Assembly (NCBI RefSeq): GCF_900067135.1
Contig: NZ_FJUR01000001.1
Location: forward strand, 2,235,501-2,299,500
From: Rhizobium sp. 9140
GTDB taxonomy: Bacteria; Pseudomonadota; Alphaproteobacteria; Rhizobiales; Rhizobiaceae
Length of the DNA stretch: 64,000 bases
Direction: 5' to 3'
Positions within the stretch are counted from its first letter, which is position 1. Each line of letters starts with the position of its first letter. The notes below the pieces were generated by a model that ran no database searches, was not told the origin of the DNA, and was given only the letters and a program-made list of their open reading frames with translations. Shown one piece after another: positions 11,556-21,276 of the stretch. The translations under genes and the position numbers were made by a program.

Positions 11556-11745
11556 GAGCTAGGGAACGCTGCGGACCCCACGGTGTCACGGAAACGTCGC
11601 GCAGGCTTTTTCGACATTGCGGAAGAGACCTCGATGCGATACCAGATTCCGCAGCGTCTGAGGGGCAGGCGCGCGGGGCAACTCTCGATTTACAGACGTA
11701 TCAACCGGTTGATTTCGAACCGGCAATAAAGAAAGAAGCGGCGCT
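11556..11745 (+). promoter_or_regulatory. ntrX-hfq gap with candidate hfq promoter and leader hairpin
   Basis: No gene is visible in these 190 bases. A weak promoter-like pair TTGCGG (11617-11622) and TACCAG (11640-11645) has 17-base spacing. A perfect 6-base inverted repeat CCGGTT/AACCGG (11705-11710 and 11718-11723, 7-base loop) sits just upstream of the hfq start; the purine-rich GAAAGAAG after it is the likely ribosome binding site. Hfq leaders are autoregulated in E. coli, so a leader structure is plausible but unproven here. Confidence 0.3.
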
Positions 11746-11988
11746 ATGGCGGAACGTTCTCAGAACCTGCAGGACCTTTTTCTCAATACGGTTCGCAAAC
11801 AGAAGATCTCTCTCACCATCTTCCTCATCAATGGCGTCAAGCTGACGGGCGTCGTTACCTCGTTCGATAATTTCTGCGTGCTGCTGCGGCGCGACGGGCA
11901 CTCCCAGCTCGTTTACAAGCATGCCATCTCGACCATCATGCCGGGCCAGCCCATGCAGATGTTCGAGAGCGAAGAATCCGCCTCCTGA
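11746..11988 (+). CDS. hfq: RNA-binding protein Hfq
   Basis: An 80-residue Sm-like RNA chaperone that pairs small RNAs with mRNAs as a hexamer. The Sm1 region ([20 protein letters not shown]) and the Sm2 region with the diagnostic YKHAIST are intact. The very short acidic tail (ESEESAS) is typical for alphaproteobacteria. It follows ntrX by 190 bases and precedes hflX, the usual rhizobial order. Confidence 0.97.
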   Translation: MAERSQNLQDLFLNTVRKQKISLTIFLINGVKLTGVVTSFDNFCVLLRRDGHSQLVYKHAISTIMPGQPMQMFESEESAS

Positions 11989-12067
11989 ACACCGGACTGA
12001 AGCCATCACAAAACACAACGATACCCCAGACAGCATCATCCCCGAGACCGAAAAGCACCGTGACGAC

Positions 12068-13390
12068 ATGCGGGCGCTGGTCATCGTCCCGGTCGTCAAG
12101 AAAACCGGGCGGCAACACGCCGAGCAGCCGCATTCGGTTCGCACGGACGAGGCGCGTCTGGAGGAAACGATCGGTCTGGCACGCGCCATCGATCTCTCCG
12201 TCGTGCAGGGGCTGGTCGTGCCTGTCGCACAGCCCAAGCCGGGAACGCTGCTCGGCAGCGGCAAGATCGAAGAGATCGGCCATTTGCTGGATACCCAGGA
12301 TGCCGGCCTCGTCATCATGGACCACCCGCTGACGCCGGTGCAGCAGCGCAATCTCGAGAAGGAATGGAACGCCAAGGTCATCGACCGCACGGGCCTCATT
12401 CTCGAGATTTTCGGCCGTCGTGCGTCCACCAAGGAAGGCACGTTGCAGGTCGATCTGGCGCATCTGAACTATCAGAAGGGGCGTCTGGTTCGCAGCTGGA
12501 CCCACCTTGAACGCCAGCGCGGCGGCGCGGGCTTCATGGGTGGTCCGGGTGAAACCCAGATCGAGGCCGACCGCCGCCAGCTTCAGGACAAGATCATCAA
12601 GCTGGAAAAGGAGCTGGAGCAGGTGCGTCGCACACGACAGCTGCACCGCTCCAAGCGCCGCAAGGTGCCACATCCCATCGTCGCCCTCGTCGGTTACACC
12701 AATGCCGGCAAATCGACGCTGTTCAACCGCATTACCGGCGCTGGCGTGCTGGCCGAGGATATGCTGTTCGCCACCCTCGACCCGACGCTGCGCCGGATGA
12801 AGCTGCCGCAGGGCCGCACCGTGATTCTCTCCGACACCGTCGGCTTCATCTCGGACCTGCCGACGCATCTCGTGGCGGCATTCCGCGCGACGCTCGAAGA
12901 AGTGCTTGAAGCCGATCTTATCCTGCACGTCCGCGATGTCTCGGACCCGGACCACGCGGCGCAGTCCGAGGATGTCGAGCGCATTCTCGAAGATCTCGGC
13001 ATCGACGAGAAGGCCCGGACCGAACGCCTGCTGGAGGTCTGGAACAAGATTGACCGGCTGGACGAAGAGCCGCATGCGGCTTTGCTCGAAAAAGCGGTGC
13101 ATACGCCCAATACGATCACCGTGTCAGCCGTAACAGGCGAGGGGGTCGATGCCCTCATGCAGGAAATCAATCGCCGCCTTTCCGGCGTGATGATGGAGAC
13201 GACGGTCACGCTGCCTGTCGATCGGCTGCAGCTTCTGCCCTGGCTCTACGAGCATGCGATCGTCGATCATCGCGAAGATCTCGAGGACGGCTCCATCCGG
13301 CTCGATCTGCGCCTGACGGAAACGGAGGCGGGGGAACTCGACCGTCGTCTCGGTCAGGGTCAGAAACCGGCCGCAGAAGACTGGGAATAG
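12068..13390 (+). CDS. hflX: Ribosome-associated GTPase HflX
   Basis: About 440 residues. The HflX N-terminal domain carries [12 protein letters not shown] and [19 protein letters not shown] coiled-coil linker follows, then the G domain with G1 [10 protein letters not shown]3 DTVGF and G4 NKID. It splits stalled ribosomes in E. coli. The frame is open back to an ATG at 11921 inside hfq, but residues translated there are low-complexity Arg/Ser/Pro and unlike the family. The ATG at 12068 ([10 protein letters not shown]) starts at the usual family boundary, although its ribosome binding site is weak and I am not certain of it. Confidence 0.92.
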   Translation: MRALVIVPVVKKTGRQHAEQPHSVRTDEARLEETIGLARAIDLSVVQGLVVPVAQPKPGTLLGSGKIEEIGHLLDTQDAGLVIMDHPLTPVQQRNLEKEWNAKVIDRTGLILEIFGRRASTKEGTLQVDLAHLNYQKGRLVRSWTHLERQRGGAGFMGGPGETQIEADRRQLQDKIIKLEKELEQVRRTRQLHRSKRRKVPHPIVALVGYTNAGKSTLFNRITGAGVLAEDMLFATLDPTLRRMKLPQGRTVILSDTVGFISDLPTHLVAAFRATLEEVLEADLILHVRDVSDPDHAAQSEDVERILEDLGIDEKARTERLLEVWNKIDRLDEEPHAALLEKAVHTPNTITVSAVTGEGVDALMQEINRRLSGVMMETTVTLPVDRLQLLPWLYEHAIVDHREDLEDGSIRLDLRLTETEAGELDRRLGQGQKPAAEDWE

Positions 13391-13396
13391 CAAAAG

Positions 13397-13421
13397 AGGC
13401 GCCATGCCTTGTGGCGCCTTG
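13397..13421 (+). terminator. Stem-loop terminator after hflX
   Basis: A perfect 7-base stem AGGCGCC (13397-13403) and GGCGCCT (13413-13419) with a 9-base loop starts seven bases after the hflX stop. The T-run is short and interrupted, so termination may be partial. Confidence 0.6.
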
Positions 13422-13543
13422 CCCGCTCTTGCCCTCGATATCGGGGCATTGCGACCTGACAGTTTCCCGACAGGATTTCGGCACTACCACACCCTCAGCA
13501 TAGCCTGACGGGTTCCCGCCGGCGTTCTGACGGGAGTAACCCC

Positions 13544-15169
13544 TTGAAAATCCCCAAGCCTCTGCGGCCCGAGATCGGCAGCATTCCGCTGACCCTCATC
13601 GTGTCGGCCTATCTGCTTGTCGTCACCAACATCACCTTCTGGAGCCGCACCGCCGCAGCGTTCTCCTCAAACAAAACAAGCCTCGTCGCCTTCTCGGTCG
13701 CAATCTCGCTCCTGACCATCTGCGCCCTCGTGACGCTCTCCGTCCGCTATGTCACCAAGCCGGTCCTGATCCTCTGCGTTCTCGTCGCCGGCGTCGCGTC
13801 CTACTTTACCGACACCTACGGCGTCGTCGTGGACAAGGAGATGGTGGAGAGCGCCTTCGTCACGACGGGGGCGGAGGCAGGGCACCTGCTGACGCCGCAC
13901 TTCGTGCTTCATATCCTCGTCTTCGCCGTCCTGCCGGCCGTCTTGATTGGCTTCGTGCGCATCCGCCACAGGCCGTTCCTGCAAAAAGCCTTGCGAAACC
14001 TCGCACTGATCCTTCCGGCCTTTGCCGTGGCGCTGGTTCTCGTCGGCTATAACTATGCGGCCATCGCTTTTGTCGCCCGCGAGCGGAAGGAGGTGCTGAA
14101 CGTCTTCAACCCTGCGGCACCGCTGTCGTCGGCCGTCCGGTTCGCGCTCTCCGCCTATAAGGAGGTCGATGCCGTGGTCGCCCCCTTCGGCACGGACGCC
14201 CGGGCGGGAGATCGGCTTACGGCGGAGAAGAAGCCGGTCGTCGTCGTGGTCGTTGCCGGGGAAACTGCACGCGCCGCCAGCTTCTCTCTGGATGGCTATG
14301 TCCGCGAAACCAATCCCGAACTCAAAGCGCTCGGCGTGGCCAATTTCACCAACACGACCAGCTGCGGCACGGCAACTGCCGTGTCTTTGCCCTGCATGTT
14401 CTCCGGCTACCGGCGGACCGAATACAGCGAGAGCAAGGCGCGCACGCGCCAGAACCTCGTCGATGTCCTTACCCATGCCGGCGTGAACGTGTCCTGGTGG
14501 GACAACAATACGGGCAGCAAGGGCATCGCCAAGCTGATCGACTATGCCGCGATCAACGGCCGGCAGAACAGCCCCCTCTGTCACGAAGGCGAATGCCTGG
14601 ACGGTATTTTCCTCGATGGCCTCGACAGCAAGCTCGCCACGATCAAACACGATACGGTGATCGTGCTCCACCAGCTGGGCAGCCACGGCCCGGGATATTT
14701 CGGCCGTTACCCCGCGGAATACCGCCGCTTCACGCCCGACTGCCGCACGGACGAGCTGATGAATTGCTCGCATGACGAGATCGTCAATGCCTATGACAAC
14801 ACGATCCTCTACACCGACCATATTCTCGCCAGTGTCGCCAAGTTGCTGGCAAAGCACGAAAACACGATGTCCGGCGCGATGATCTACATGTCCGACCACG
14901 GCGAATCGCTCGGGGAAAACGGCATCTATCTCCATGGCGCGCCTTATGCGATCGCGCCGAAGGAGCAGACCCATGTTCCCTTCATCTCTTGGTTCTCGCC
15001 GTCCTACGCACGAACCATGGGGCTTGATACGAAGTGCCTTCTCGCCTATTCGGATGCGGCCATGTCGCACGATAACCTGTTTCACACGGTGCTCGGCATG
15101 ATGAACATCCAGACGGATGTCTATAATCGCGAACTGGACGCTTTCGCGCCCTGCGTGGCAAGAAGTTGA
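13544..15169 (+). CDS. eptA: Lipid A phosphoethanolamine transferase, EptA/MCR family
   Basis: A 541-residue inner-membrane enzyme with about five N-terminal membrane helices and a periplasmic alkaline-phosphatase-type domain. The zinc ligand E240 (VAGETARA), the catalytic Thr T278 within [11 protein letters not shown], the Cys pair C274/C284 and [16 protein letters not shown] all match the EptA/MCR pattern. It moves phosphoethanolamine from phosphatidylethanolamine to lipid A, which lowers negative charge and in other species gives polymyxin resistance. The start is TTG, supported by GGGAG seven bases upstream and by the lack of a usable ATG before the first helix. dgkA begins one base after its stop. 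Confidence 0.93.
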   Translation: MKIPKPLRPEIGSIPLTLIVSAYLLVVTNITFWSRTAAAFSSNKTSLVAFSVAISLLTICALVTLSVRYVTKPVLILCVLVAGVASYFTDTYGVVVDKEMVESAFVTTGAEAGHLLTPHFVLHILVFAVLPAVLIGFVRIRHRPFLQKALRNLALILPAFAVALVLVGYNYAAIAFVARERKEVLNVFNPAAPLSSAVRFALSAYKEVDAVVAPFGTDARAGDRLTAEKKPVVVVVVAGETARAASFSLDGYVRETNPELKALGVANFTNTTSCGTATAVSLPCMFSGYRRTEYSESKARTRQNLVDVLTHAGVNVSWWDNNTGSKGIAKLIDYAAINGRQNSPLCHEGECLDGIFLDGLDSKLATIKHDTVIVLHQLGSHGPGYFGRYPAEYRRFTPDCRTDELMNCSHDEIVNAYDNTILYTDHILASVAKLLAKHENTMSGAMIYMSDHGESLGENGIYLHGAPYAIAPKEQTHVPFISWFSPSYARTMGLDTKCLLAYSDAAMSHDNLFHTVLGMMNIQTDVYNRELDAFAPCVARS

Positions 15170-15170
15170 G

Positions 15171-15626
15171 ATGGACAGGAATACGCTGCGCATGCAGGAG
15201 CGAGAGCCGACCCAGAATCTGCATGGCCGGAAGCTGCCGCGAAAGCTCACAGGCTTCCAACACTTCTTCGCCGCCGCGACTTACTCGCTGGGGGGCGCAC
15301 GGCGTCTTCTCGGCGAAGCCGCTTTCCGGCAGGAGCTTATCGGCTTTGCCGTGGCGATGCTGGCCTTCGCCATCAGCGGCGCAACACTGTTTCAATACGT
15401 CGCGATGATGCTGCTCTTCCTGCTGATGATCGCGTTCGAGGCGCTGAACACGGCGATCGAGGAAATCGTCGATCGTGTATCGCCAGAAATCTCGGAAATG
15501 GGCCGTAACGCCAAGGATCTTGGCTCGCTGGCCTGCCTCTGCCTGATCCTCGCCAACGCCGGCTATGCATTCTATGTCGTCTTCCTCTCGCATATCGTGA
15601 CCGACATGCCGTTGACCGGACTTTGA
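15171..15626 (+). CDS. dgkA: Diacylglycerol kinase
   Basis: About 151 residues, a small trimeric membrane kinase. The signature [15 protein letters not shown] and the downstream KDLGSLA are intact, with three hydrophobic helices. The start at 15171 lies just after the eptA stop; a second in-frame ATG at residue 8 is possible and the protein is slightly longer at its N-terminus than the E. coli enzyme. EptA releases diacylglycerol when it takes phosphoethanolamine from its donor lipid; DgkA converts it to phosphatidic acid. The tandem arrangement therefore pairs a reaction with its by-product recycling. Confidence 0.93.
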   Translation: MDRNTLRMQEREPTQNLHGRKLPRKLTGFQHFFAAATYSLGGARRLLGEAAFRQELIGFAVAMLAFAISGATLFQYVAMMLLFLLMIAFEALNTAIEEIVDRVSPEISEMGRNAKDLGSLACLCLILANAGYAFYVVFLSHIVTDMPLTGL

Positions 15627-15689
15627 TAGCGCAAAGGTGATCACCGTTCGGTGCGGTTCTTACGAAACTGTGTCTGAAAGCAAGCGCTT

Positions 15690-15724
15690 CTAAAGTTGAC
15701 CTTTAGGTTCAGCTTATCTATACC
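15690..15724 (+). promoter_or_regulatory. fbpA promoter with RirA-type iron-responsive operator
   Basis: TTGACC (15696-15701) and TATACC (15719-15724) are separated by 17 bases, a good sigma70-type promoter. Over the -35 lies TGA-N9-TCA (15697-15711), the pattern described for the iron-responsive operator bound by RirA in rhizobia. A second dyad, CTAAAG/CTTTAG (15690-15695 and 15701-15706), overlaps it. Together with the iron importer downstream this suggests repression when iron is replete. Confidence 0.6.
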
Positions 15725-15731
15725 GCCTCTG

Positions 15732-15748
15732 CCGGGCGCGTCGCCCGG
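15732..15748 (+). promoter_or_regulatory. Hairpin in the fbpA leader
   Basis: A perfect 7-base stem CCGGGCG/CGCCCGG with a 3-base loop sits between the -10 and the AGGAGG ribosome binding site (15757-15762). It could stabilise the 5' end of the mRNA; no T-run follows, so it is not a terminator. Confidence 0.4.
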
Positions 15749-15767
15749 GCACTCTCAGGAGGTCGTC

Positions 15768-16781
15768 ATGAAAATTTCCGCTCGCGCCGCAGGCTTCGTT
15801 GCTGCGGCTGCTCTTCTGGCCGGGATGAACCCCGCGCTCGCCCAGTCCGAATCCGCAGGCATCGTCATCTACAATGCCCAGCACGAGAGCCTCGGCGTTG
15901 CCTGGGCCGAAGCTTTCACCAAGGAAACCGGCATCAAGGTGACCCTGCGCAAGGGCAGCGACATGGAGTTCGCAAACCAGATCGTCCAGGAGGGTGCCGC
16001 ATCCCCCGCCGACGTCTTCCTGACAGAGAATTCGCCGGCCATGTCATTGGTTGATCAGGCGGGCCTGTTCGAACCCGTTGCCAAGGACACACTTGCGCAG
16101 GTTTCCGAGACTTTCCAGCCGTCCAACGGCCATTGGGTCGGCGTTGCCGCCCGCTCCACCGTCTTCGCCTATGACAAGACCAAGCTGACCGAAGACAAGC
16201 TGCCGAAGTCGCTGCTCGACCTCGCCGATCCCGCGTGGAAGGGTCGGTGGGCCGCGTCCCCGGCCGGCGCCGACTTCCAGGCGATCGTCAGTGCGCTTCT
16301 GGCGCTGAAGGGCGAAGCCGCCACCAAGGAATGGCTTGCCGCGATGAAGACGAACTTCACCGCCTACAAGGGCAATTCGACAGCCATGAAGGCCGTGAAT
16401 GCCGGTGAGGTCGAAGGTGCGGTGATCTACCACTACTACTACTTCGGCGATCAGGCGAAGACCGGCGAGAACAGCAAGAACGTCTCCCTGCACTTCTTCA
16501 AGAATCAGGATCCGGGCGCCTTCGTCAGCATCTCCGGCGGCGGCGTTCTCGCCTCCAGCCAGCACAAGACGGAGGCTCAGGCTTTCCTGAAGTGGCTGAC
16601 GGGCAAAGGCGGGCAGGCCGTCCTGCGCGATGGCACCTCCTTCGAATATGCCGTTTCCAAGGATGCGGAATCTAACGCGGCGCTTCCGGCACTTTCCACG
16701 CTGGACTACCCGAAGGTCGATCCGCAATCGTTGAACAGCAAGTCGGTCACCGACCTGATGACGGCTGCCGGCATCCTTTGA
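15768..16781 (+). CDS. fbpA: Iron(III) ABC transporter, periplasmic binding protein
   Basis: About 337 residues. A signal peptide (MKISARAAGFVAAAALLAGM... ending ALAQ) is followed by a ferric-binding-protein fold: IVIYNAQHESL at the N-lobe, and a Tyr-rich VIYHYYYFGDQ matching the conserved tyrosines that bind iron in FbpA/FutA proteins. I chose the ATG at 15768 because a perfect AGGAGG lies six bases before it; the longer frame begins within the promoter. It delivers Fe(III) to FbpB. An iron-type operator precedes it and a hairpin follows it, which should keep binding-protein mRNA in excess. Confidence 0.93.
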   Translation: MKISARAAGFVAAAALLAGMNPALAQSESAGIVIYNAQHESLGVAWAEAFTKETGIKVTLRKGSDMEFANQIVQEGAASPADVFLTENSPAMSLVDQAGLFEPVAKDTLAQVSETFQPSNGHWVGVAARSTVFAYDKTKLTEDKLPKSLLDLADPAWKGRWAASPAGADFQAIVSALLALKGEAATKEWLAAMKTNFTAYKGNSTAMKAVNAGEVEGAVIYHYYYFGDQAKTGENSKNVSLHFFKNQDPGAFVSISGGGVLASSQHKTEAQAFLKWLTGKGGQAVLRDGTSFEYAVSKDAESNAALPALSTLDYPKVDPQSLNSKSVTDLMTAAGIL

Positions 16782-16803
16782 TCTCCGAGCCGGCGTCACG
16801 TCG

Positions 16804-16823
16804 ACGCAACATGACGTTTGCGT
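16804..16823 (+). promoter_or_regulatory. fbpA-fbpB intergenic hairpin (possible attenuator or mRNA stabiliser)
   Basis: A perfect 6-base inverted repeat ACGCAA/TTGCGT with an 8-base loop lies 22 bases after the fbpA stop, within the 151-base gap before fbpB. No T-run follows. Such hairpins often protect the binding-protein mRNA or reduce read-through into the permease. Confidence 0.4.
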
Positions 16824-16932
16824 GAAGATTCTGGATTGATTTCATCCACAATCACCGCAATAGGTCATCGCGAGCCGTGCGCGCTTCCTTGCAGGAGGCG
16901 CGCATCTTTCATTCCGTACAGAGGCGCCAAAC

Positions 16933-18534
16933 GTGCCGCATGCCGATGCCAAGTCCTTTGCTGTCTCTCTGGGCGTGACGCCCGGTCGTCTGATATCGGG
17001 GCGGCGAGCGCGTGTCGCGTATCCCCTGGTGACTCTGCCGGCCTTGCTCGTGGCGCTGGTCAGCCTCATCCCGCTCGGTTTCGTCGCCATCGTCACGGTT
17101 CAGACAGGGTGGGATCAGGTGGTTGCGCTCGTCTTTCGCGGGCGCGTCGGCGATCTCCTCATCAATACGGCGCTTCTCGAAGCGGCGACCGTGCCGCTGA
17201 CCATCGTGCTGGCTGTCGCGCTGGCCTGGTTGACGGAGCGCACGGACCTGCCGTTCGCAAGGCTCTGGGCCTGGTTCTCCGTCGTGCCGCTCGCGGTTCC
17301 TGCCTTCGTGCATTCCTATGCCTGGATCAGCCTCGTTCCCGGCCTGAAAGGCCTCAGCGGCGGCGTCCTCGTTTCGGTACTGGCCTACTTTCCATTCCTC
17401 TATCTGCCGGTTGCCGCACAGCTGCGAAGGCTGGATCCTGCCATCGAGGATGCCGCGGCGTCCCTCGGACTCAGCCCGTGGCGGGTCTTCTTCCGGGCGG
17501 TCCTCCCGCAATTGCGGGTCGCAATCTGCGGCGGCAGCTTGCTCGTTGGCTTGCATCTTCTGGCCGAGTACGGCCTTTTCGTTATGATCCGGTTCGACAC
17601 GTTTTCGACGGCCATCGTCGATCAGTTCCAGTCAGCCTTCAACGGCCCCGCCGCCAACATGCTCTCCGGCGTCCTTGTCCTCTGCTGCCTTGCGCTGCTG
17701 GGTACGGAAGCGCTGGCGCGCGGCGGCGAGCGATACGCCCGCGTCGGTTCCGGTGCGCCGCGCATGGTCACGCGCCACGCGCTCGGGGCCTGGGTATGGC
17801 CGGCATTGGCGCTGAACCTTGCGACAGCAGCGCTCGCCATCGGCGTGCCGTTCACGACGCTGACGCGGTGGCTGGCGATTGGGGGGCTGGAGATCTGGCC
17901 GCTGCAGACGGTGGGCAATGCCGTATTGCAGACCGTTCTCCTCGCCGTCATGGGCGGCATGCTGACCACGATTGCCGCCGCGCCCATGGCCTGGCTCTCG
18001 GTGCGCGCACCCGGCCGCCTGCAACGGGTGCTGGAAGCCTGCCACTATTATGTCGGCTCCCTGCCGGGCGTCGTCGTGGCGCTGGCGCTGGTCACCATCA
18101 CCGTCAGGCTGGTCCTGCCGCTCTACCAGACATTCGCGACGCTTCTCCTCGCCTATGGCCTCCTGTTCCTGCCGCGCGCCCTGGTGGCGCTGCGGGCGAG
18201 CATCGCGCAGGCCCCCGTCGAGCTCGAGCGTGCCGCGATGGCGCTTGGGCGGGCACCCTTGCAGGCCGTCCGCGTCACGACGATGCGCCTTGCTGCGCCC
18301 GGTGCCGCTGCAAGCACCGCACTTGTTGCACTCGGCATCACCAACGAACTCACCGCCACCCTCATGCTCTCGCCGACCGGCGTCGAAACGCTTGCCACCA
18401 AGTTCTGGTCGCTGACGAGCGAGATCGATTATGTCGCTGCCGCGCCCTATGCGCTGATGATGGTCCTTCTGTCCCTGCCGCTGACGCTGGTCCTTCACCG
18501 CCAATCCAGTCGCGCAAGCGGGAGCGCCGCATGA
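16933..18534 (+). CDS. fbpB: Iron(III) ABC transporter permease (two fused modules)
   Basis: A 533-residue inner-membrane protein with two tandem binding-protein-dependent permease modules. Each module has an EAA loop: [20 protein letters not shown] in the first half and [19 protein letters not shown] in the second. This is the FbpB/SfuB layout. The start is GTG with AGAGG upstream; no in-frame ATG is near. Its stop overlaps the fbpC start (ATGA). A reading frame running from before this gene through fbpC is not a fusion: in the fbpB part it is a different, meaningless frame. Confidence 0.93.
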   Translation: MPHADAKSFAVSLGVTPGRLISGRRARVAYPLVTLPALLVALVSLIPLGFVAIVTVQTGWDQVVALVFRGRVGDLLINTALLEAATVPLTIVLAVALAWLTERTDLPFARLWAWFSVVPLAVPAFVHSYAWISLVPGLKGLSGGVLVSVLAYFPFLYLPVAAQLRRLDPAIEDAAASLGLSPWRVFFRAVLPQLRVAICGGSLLVGLHLLAEYGLFVMIRFDTFSTAIVDQFQSAFNGPAANMLSGVLVLCCLALLGTEALARGGERYARVGSGAPRMVTRHALGAWVWPALALNLATAALAIGVPFTTLTRWLAIGGLEIWPLQTVGNAVLQTVLLAVMGGMLTTIAAAPMAWLSVRAPGRLQRVLEACHYYVGSLPGVVVALALVTITVRLVLPLYQTFATLLLAYGLLFLPRALVALRASIAQAPVELERAAMALGRAPLQAVRVTTMRLAAPGAAASTALVALGITNELTATLMLSPTGVETLATKFWSLTSEIDYVAAAPYALMMVLLSLPLTLVLHRQSSRASGSAA

Positions 18535-19607
18535 GCTTTCTCTCCATCTCATCCGTCAGCAAGACCTACGGCCGCGATGCACGCGCCCTGATCGACGTCT
18601 CCCTCGTCGTCCCCGCCGGTGCGCGAACGGCGATCGTCGGTCCCTCCGGTTCCGGCAAGACCACACTTCTGAAGTTGATCGCCGGCTTCGAGCGGCCCGA
18701 TGCCGGCCGTATCACGCTGGAGGGAACGGTGCTTGCGGGCGAGGGCACTCATGTACCCGCCCACAAGCGTGGCATCGGCATCGTTTCGCAGGACGGCGCA
18801 CTGTTTCCGCATCTGACTGTCGGTGAGAATATCGGTTTCGGCCTGCCGAAACGGCAGGAAGGCCGCGACAGGCGTATCGCTGCATTGATGGAGACAGTGG
18901 AACTCGACGCGGACATGCTCTCGCGACGTCCGCACCAGCTCTCCGGCGGCCAGCAGCAACGCGTGGCGCTGGCCCGCGCCCTGGCGCTCGAACCTCGGCT
19001 GATGCTGCTCGACGAGCCGTTCTCCGCCCTCGATACCGGCCTGCGCGATACCATGCGTCGCACCGTCTCCCGCATCCTCTCGGCGTCAGGAACAACGTCC
19101 ATTCTCGTGACGCATGATCAGGGCGAGGCACTCTCTTTCGCCGATCATGTCGCGGTGTTTCGGGAGGGACGGCTGGTTCAGGCCGGTAGCCCGCAATCGC
19201 TCTACCGCTGCCCCGCCGATCGGCAGACCGCGCTCTTTCTGGGGGATGCGGTACTGCTGGACGCGACTGTGATCGCAGGACATGCGGAAACCGTTCTCGG
19301 TCCTATTCCTGTCGGATCGACCGACAAGGCCTCTTCCGACGCTGCATCGAAATCGCTCGTCATGCTCCGCCCGGAGCAGTTGCGCATCCGCTGGCTCGGT
19401 CTCGGCGGGGCCGATTTGGTGAAGGGTGTGCAGGCACGCGTGCTCGATAGCGAGTTCGGCGGCGGTCTTTGCCGGTTGACGGTGGAGGTGGGTGAAGGCC
19501 CGGCACGCACCGTTCTCGATCTGCGCGTCTCCGGCTTCGACGTCGCTGCACCGGGTGAGACCGTCGCAATTGAGGTCGTGGGGCAGGGACACGTCCTGCC
19601 CGCCTGA
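18531..19607 (+). CDS. fbpC: Iron(III) ABC transporter ATP-binding protein
   Basis: About 358 residues. Walker [11 protein letters not shown] loop, signature [16 protein letters not shown], Walker [13 protein letters not shown] and the switch His ([10 protein letters not shown]) are all present. A C-terminal TOBE-like domain begins at about residue 240 ([27 protein letters not shown]), as in FbpC and other iron or sulfate importers. The gene overlaps fbpB by 4 bases. It ends convergently with the histidine kinase gene, 19 bases apart, inside an inverted repeat. Confidence 0.93.
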   Translation: MSFLSISSVSKTYGRDARALIDVSLVVPAGARTAIVGPSGSGKTTLLKLIAGFERPDAGRITLEGTVLAGEGTHVPAHKRGIGIVSQDGALFPHLTVGENIGFGLPKRQEGRDRRIAALMETVELDADMLSRRPHQLSGGQQQRVALARALALEPRLMLLDEPFSALDTGLRDTMRRTVSRILSASGTTSILVTHDQGEALSFADHVAVFREGRLVQAGSPQSLYRCPADRQTALFLGDAVLLDATVIAGHAETVLGPIPVGSTDKASSDAASKSLVMLRPEQLRIRWLGLGGADLVKGVQARVLDSEFGGGLCRLTVEVGEGPARTVLDLRVSGFDVAAPGETVAIEVVGQGHVLPA

Positions 19608-19633
19608 TGCTATCCAAGACTCTTGATCAGGCG
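19601..19633. terminator. Inverted repeat spanning two convergent stop codons
   Basis: CGCCTGAT (19601-19608) and ATCAGGCG (19626-19633) form a perfect 8-base stem with a 17-base loop. The left arm holds the fbpC stop and the right arm holds the stop of the opposing kinase gene. It may serve both genes as a terminator, although no T-run follows either arm. Confidence 0.4.
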
Positions 19634-21162
19634 AAGCTTTTGCGACGTCTTGCCACGGCGGCGGTTTCCTGCACGGCCGGGACCGTCTGAAGCACGCGGC
19701 GCGCCGGCAGGATGGCGATGACCTCCGTCCCTTCGCGCAGCTTCGAGCGCAGGATGAACTCGCCGTCGTGCTTTGCAAGGATCGCCTGCACGATCGGCAA
19801 GCCGAGGCCGGTTCCCTGTTCCGCGCTCTTGATGGCGATCGACCCTTGGCCGAAAGCCGAGAGCACGACGGGGATTTCCTCTTCCGGGATACCGGGGCCG
19901 TCGTCCTTGATGGAGAGATACTGTCCGCCGCCGGCCGTCCACCCGACCTTGACCGAGATCTGCCCGCCTTGCGGCGTGAACTTCACGGCGTTCGACAGCA
20001 GGTTCAGCGTCACCTGCCGCATGGCCTTCTCGTCCACCCAGACGGCTGGCATGCCGTGCTCGAACTGTTCTGTGATCGTGATGCTCTTCGTGCGGGCACG
20101 CAACTGCACCATGCCAATGCAGTCCTCGGTGATCTCTGCCAGCAGAATCGCTTCCTCATTGAGGTCGTAGCGGCCTGCCTCGATGCGGGAGAGGTCGAGA
20201 ATTTCATTGATGAGATCGAGCAGGTGCTTGCCGGAACGGTGGATATCGCCGGTATACTCCTTGTAGATCGGGTTGTTCAGCGGTCCCATGACCTCGGTGA
20301 ACATGACCTCGGAGAAACCGAGAATGGCATTCAGCGGCGTGCGCAACTCATGCGACATGGAGGCGAGAAAGCGGGATTTGGCAAGGTTCGCTTCTTCCGC
20401 TCGCCGGCGCGCCTCGTCCGACATGGATTTCGCGACTTCCAGTTCCGCGATCAGATCGTCCTTCTCGGCTTGCACGGAGAGGATCTGGATATTGGCGCGT
20501 CGCATCCGCGTCGTCATGTAGACAAGAAAGGCAAGCGACGTCGAAAGGACGATGGCGAGCACGACGAGATCCCCACGTCCACCCATGATAGCGGTACCGG
20601 TGAGAAGGGCGACGCAGGGCGCAAACGTGACGATCAGCGCATAGCGGAGCAGGATGGTGGCAATGGCCGTGGCGGCGAGGGCCACGAGAAGGGCCACGCC
20701 CTTGTACAGCCCGAAATCGCGCGGCACGCAGGATTGGCAATCCTGCAGCAGGAACAGCGCCCACACGACACCCATTAGCCCCTGTACGGCAAGGAACCGC
20801 CGACGCCAGTAGACGACGGCCTCCGGGGTCAGATCCTTTCGTCTGGCCCGCTGTGCTGAAAGGAGGCCGAGGGCATGGATGACGAGGGCCACGATGAGCC
20901 AACCGACGATCTGCACGTTTTCCGTCAGGTAGAGACCACCGGCAGCGATCATCATCAGGAGAATGGGCATCGCTGCTGCGCCCTGCAGGACGGAGGCGAC
21001 GTAGAGAGCCAGCATTTCCTTGTCGAAGCCAGCGCCATTCGAAGGGCCGGATTGCAGGCGTTCGCGATTCGCGCGCACGGTTTTCGACACAGCCTTGTTG
21101 CGATGGCTGCGCGATTTGTCGACAATGATCTTGTCGGTCGATGTGCTGACGCCCTGATTCAT
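19627..21162 (-). CDS. Membrane sensor histidine kinase, PleC/DivJ/PdhS-like
   Basis: 511 residues. About five to six hydrophobic segments fill residues 50-215, followed by a short coiled coil (EKDDLIAELEVAKSMSDEA). The histidine domain reads FLASMSHELRTPLNAILGFS, and the ATPase domain contains NLLSNAVKFTPQGG, DDGPGIP and GTGLGLPIVQ, ending with LREGTEVIAILPARRVL. These sequences resemble the kinases that act on DivK in alphaproteobacterial cell-cycle control, so a role in that network is possible. No response regulator is adjacent. The first ATG is used. Confidence 0.85.
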   Translation of the reverse strand: MNQGVSTSTDKIIVDKSRSHRNKAVSKTVRANRERLQSGPSNGAGFDKEMLALYVASVLQGAAAMPILLMMIAAGGLYLTENVQIVGWLIVALVIHALGLLSAQRARRKDLTPEAVVYWRRRFLAVQGLMGVVWALFLLQDCQSCVPRDFGLYKGVALLVALAATAIATILLRYALIVTFAPCVALLTGTAIMGGRGDLVVLAIVLSTSLAFLVYMTTRMRRANIQILSVQAEKDDLIAELEVAKSMSDEARRRAEEANLAKSRFLASMSHELRTPLNAILGFSEVMFTEVMGPLNNPIYKEYTGDIHRSGKHLLDLINEILDLSRIEAGRYDLNEEAILLAEITEDCIGMVQLRARTKSITITEQFEHGMPAVWVDEKAMRQVTLNLLSNAVKFTPQGGQISVKVGWTAGGGQYLSIKDDGPGIPEEEIPVVLSAFGQGSIAIKSAEQGTGLGLPIVQAILAKHDGEFILRSKLREGTEVIAILPARRVLQTVPAVQETAAVARRRKSFA

Positions 21163-21276
21163 CTTGTCCGGAAAGTCTGACGGATACCCAACGGATTCTA
21201 GGTAAGAATTGTTAAGAACTTGCTTCCTGAACGCGTTCGGTCCGCCCTCAGACAGTCGAATTCTAAGGTGTTTTTC

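Noticed and set aside
16818..19607. 929-codon frame that could suggest an FbpB-FbpC fusion protein
   Set aside because: Its first two thirds are out of frame with the clear permease fbpB and have Arg/Pro-rich nonsense composition; only the last third is real and starts at its own ATG (18531) overlapping the fbpB stop.
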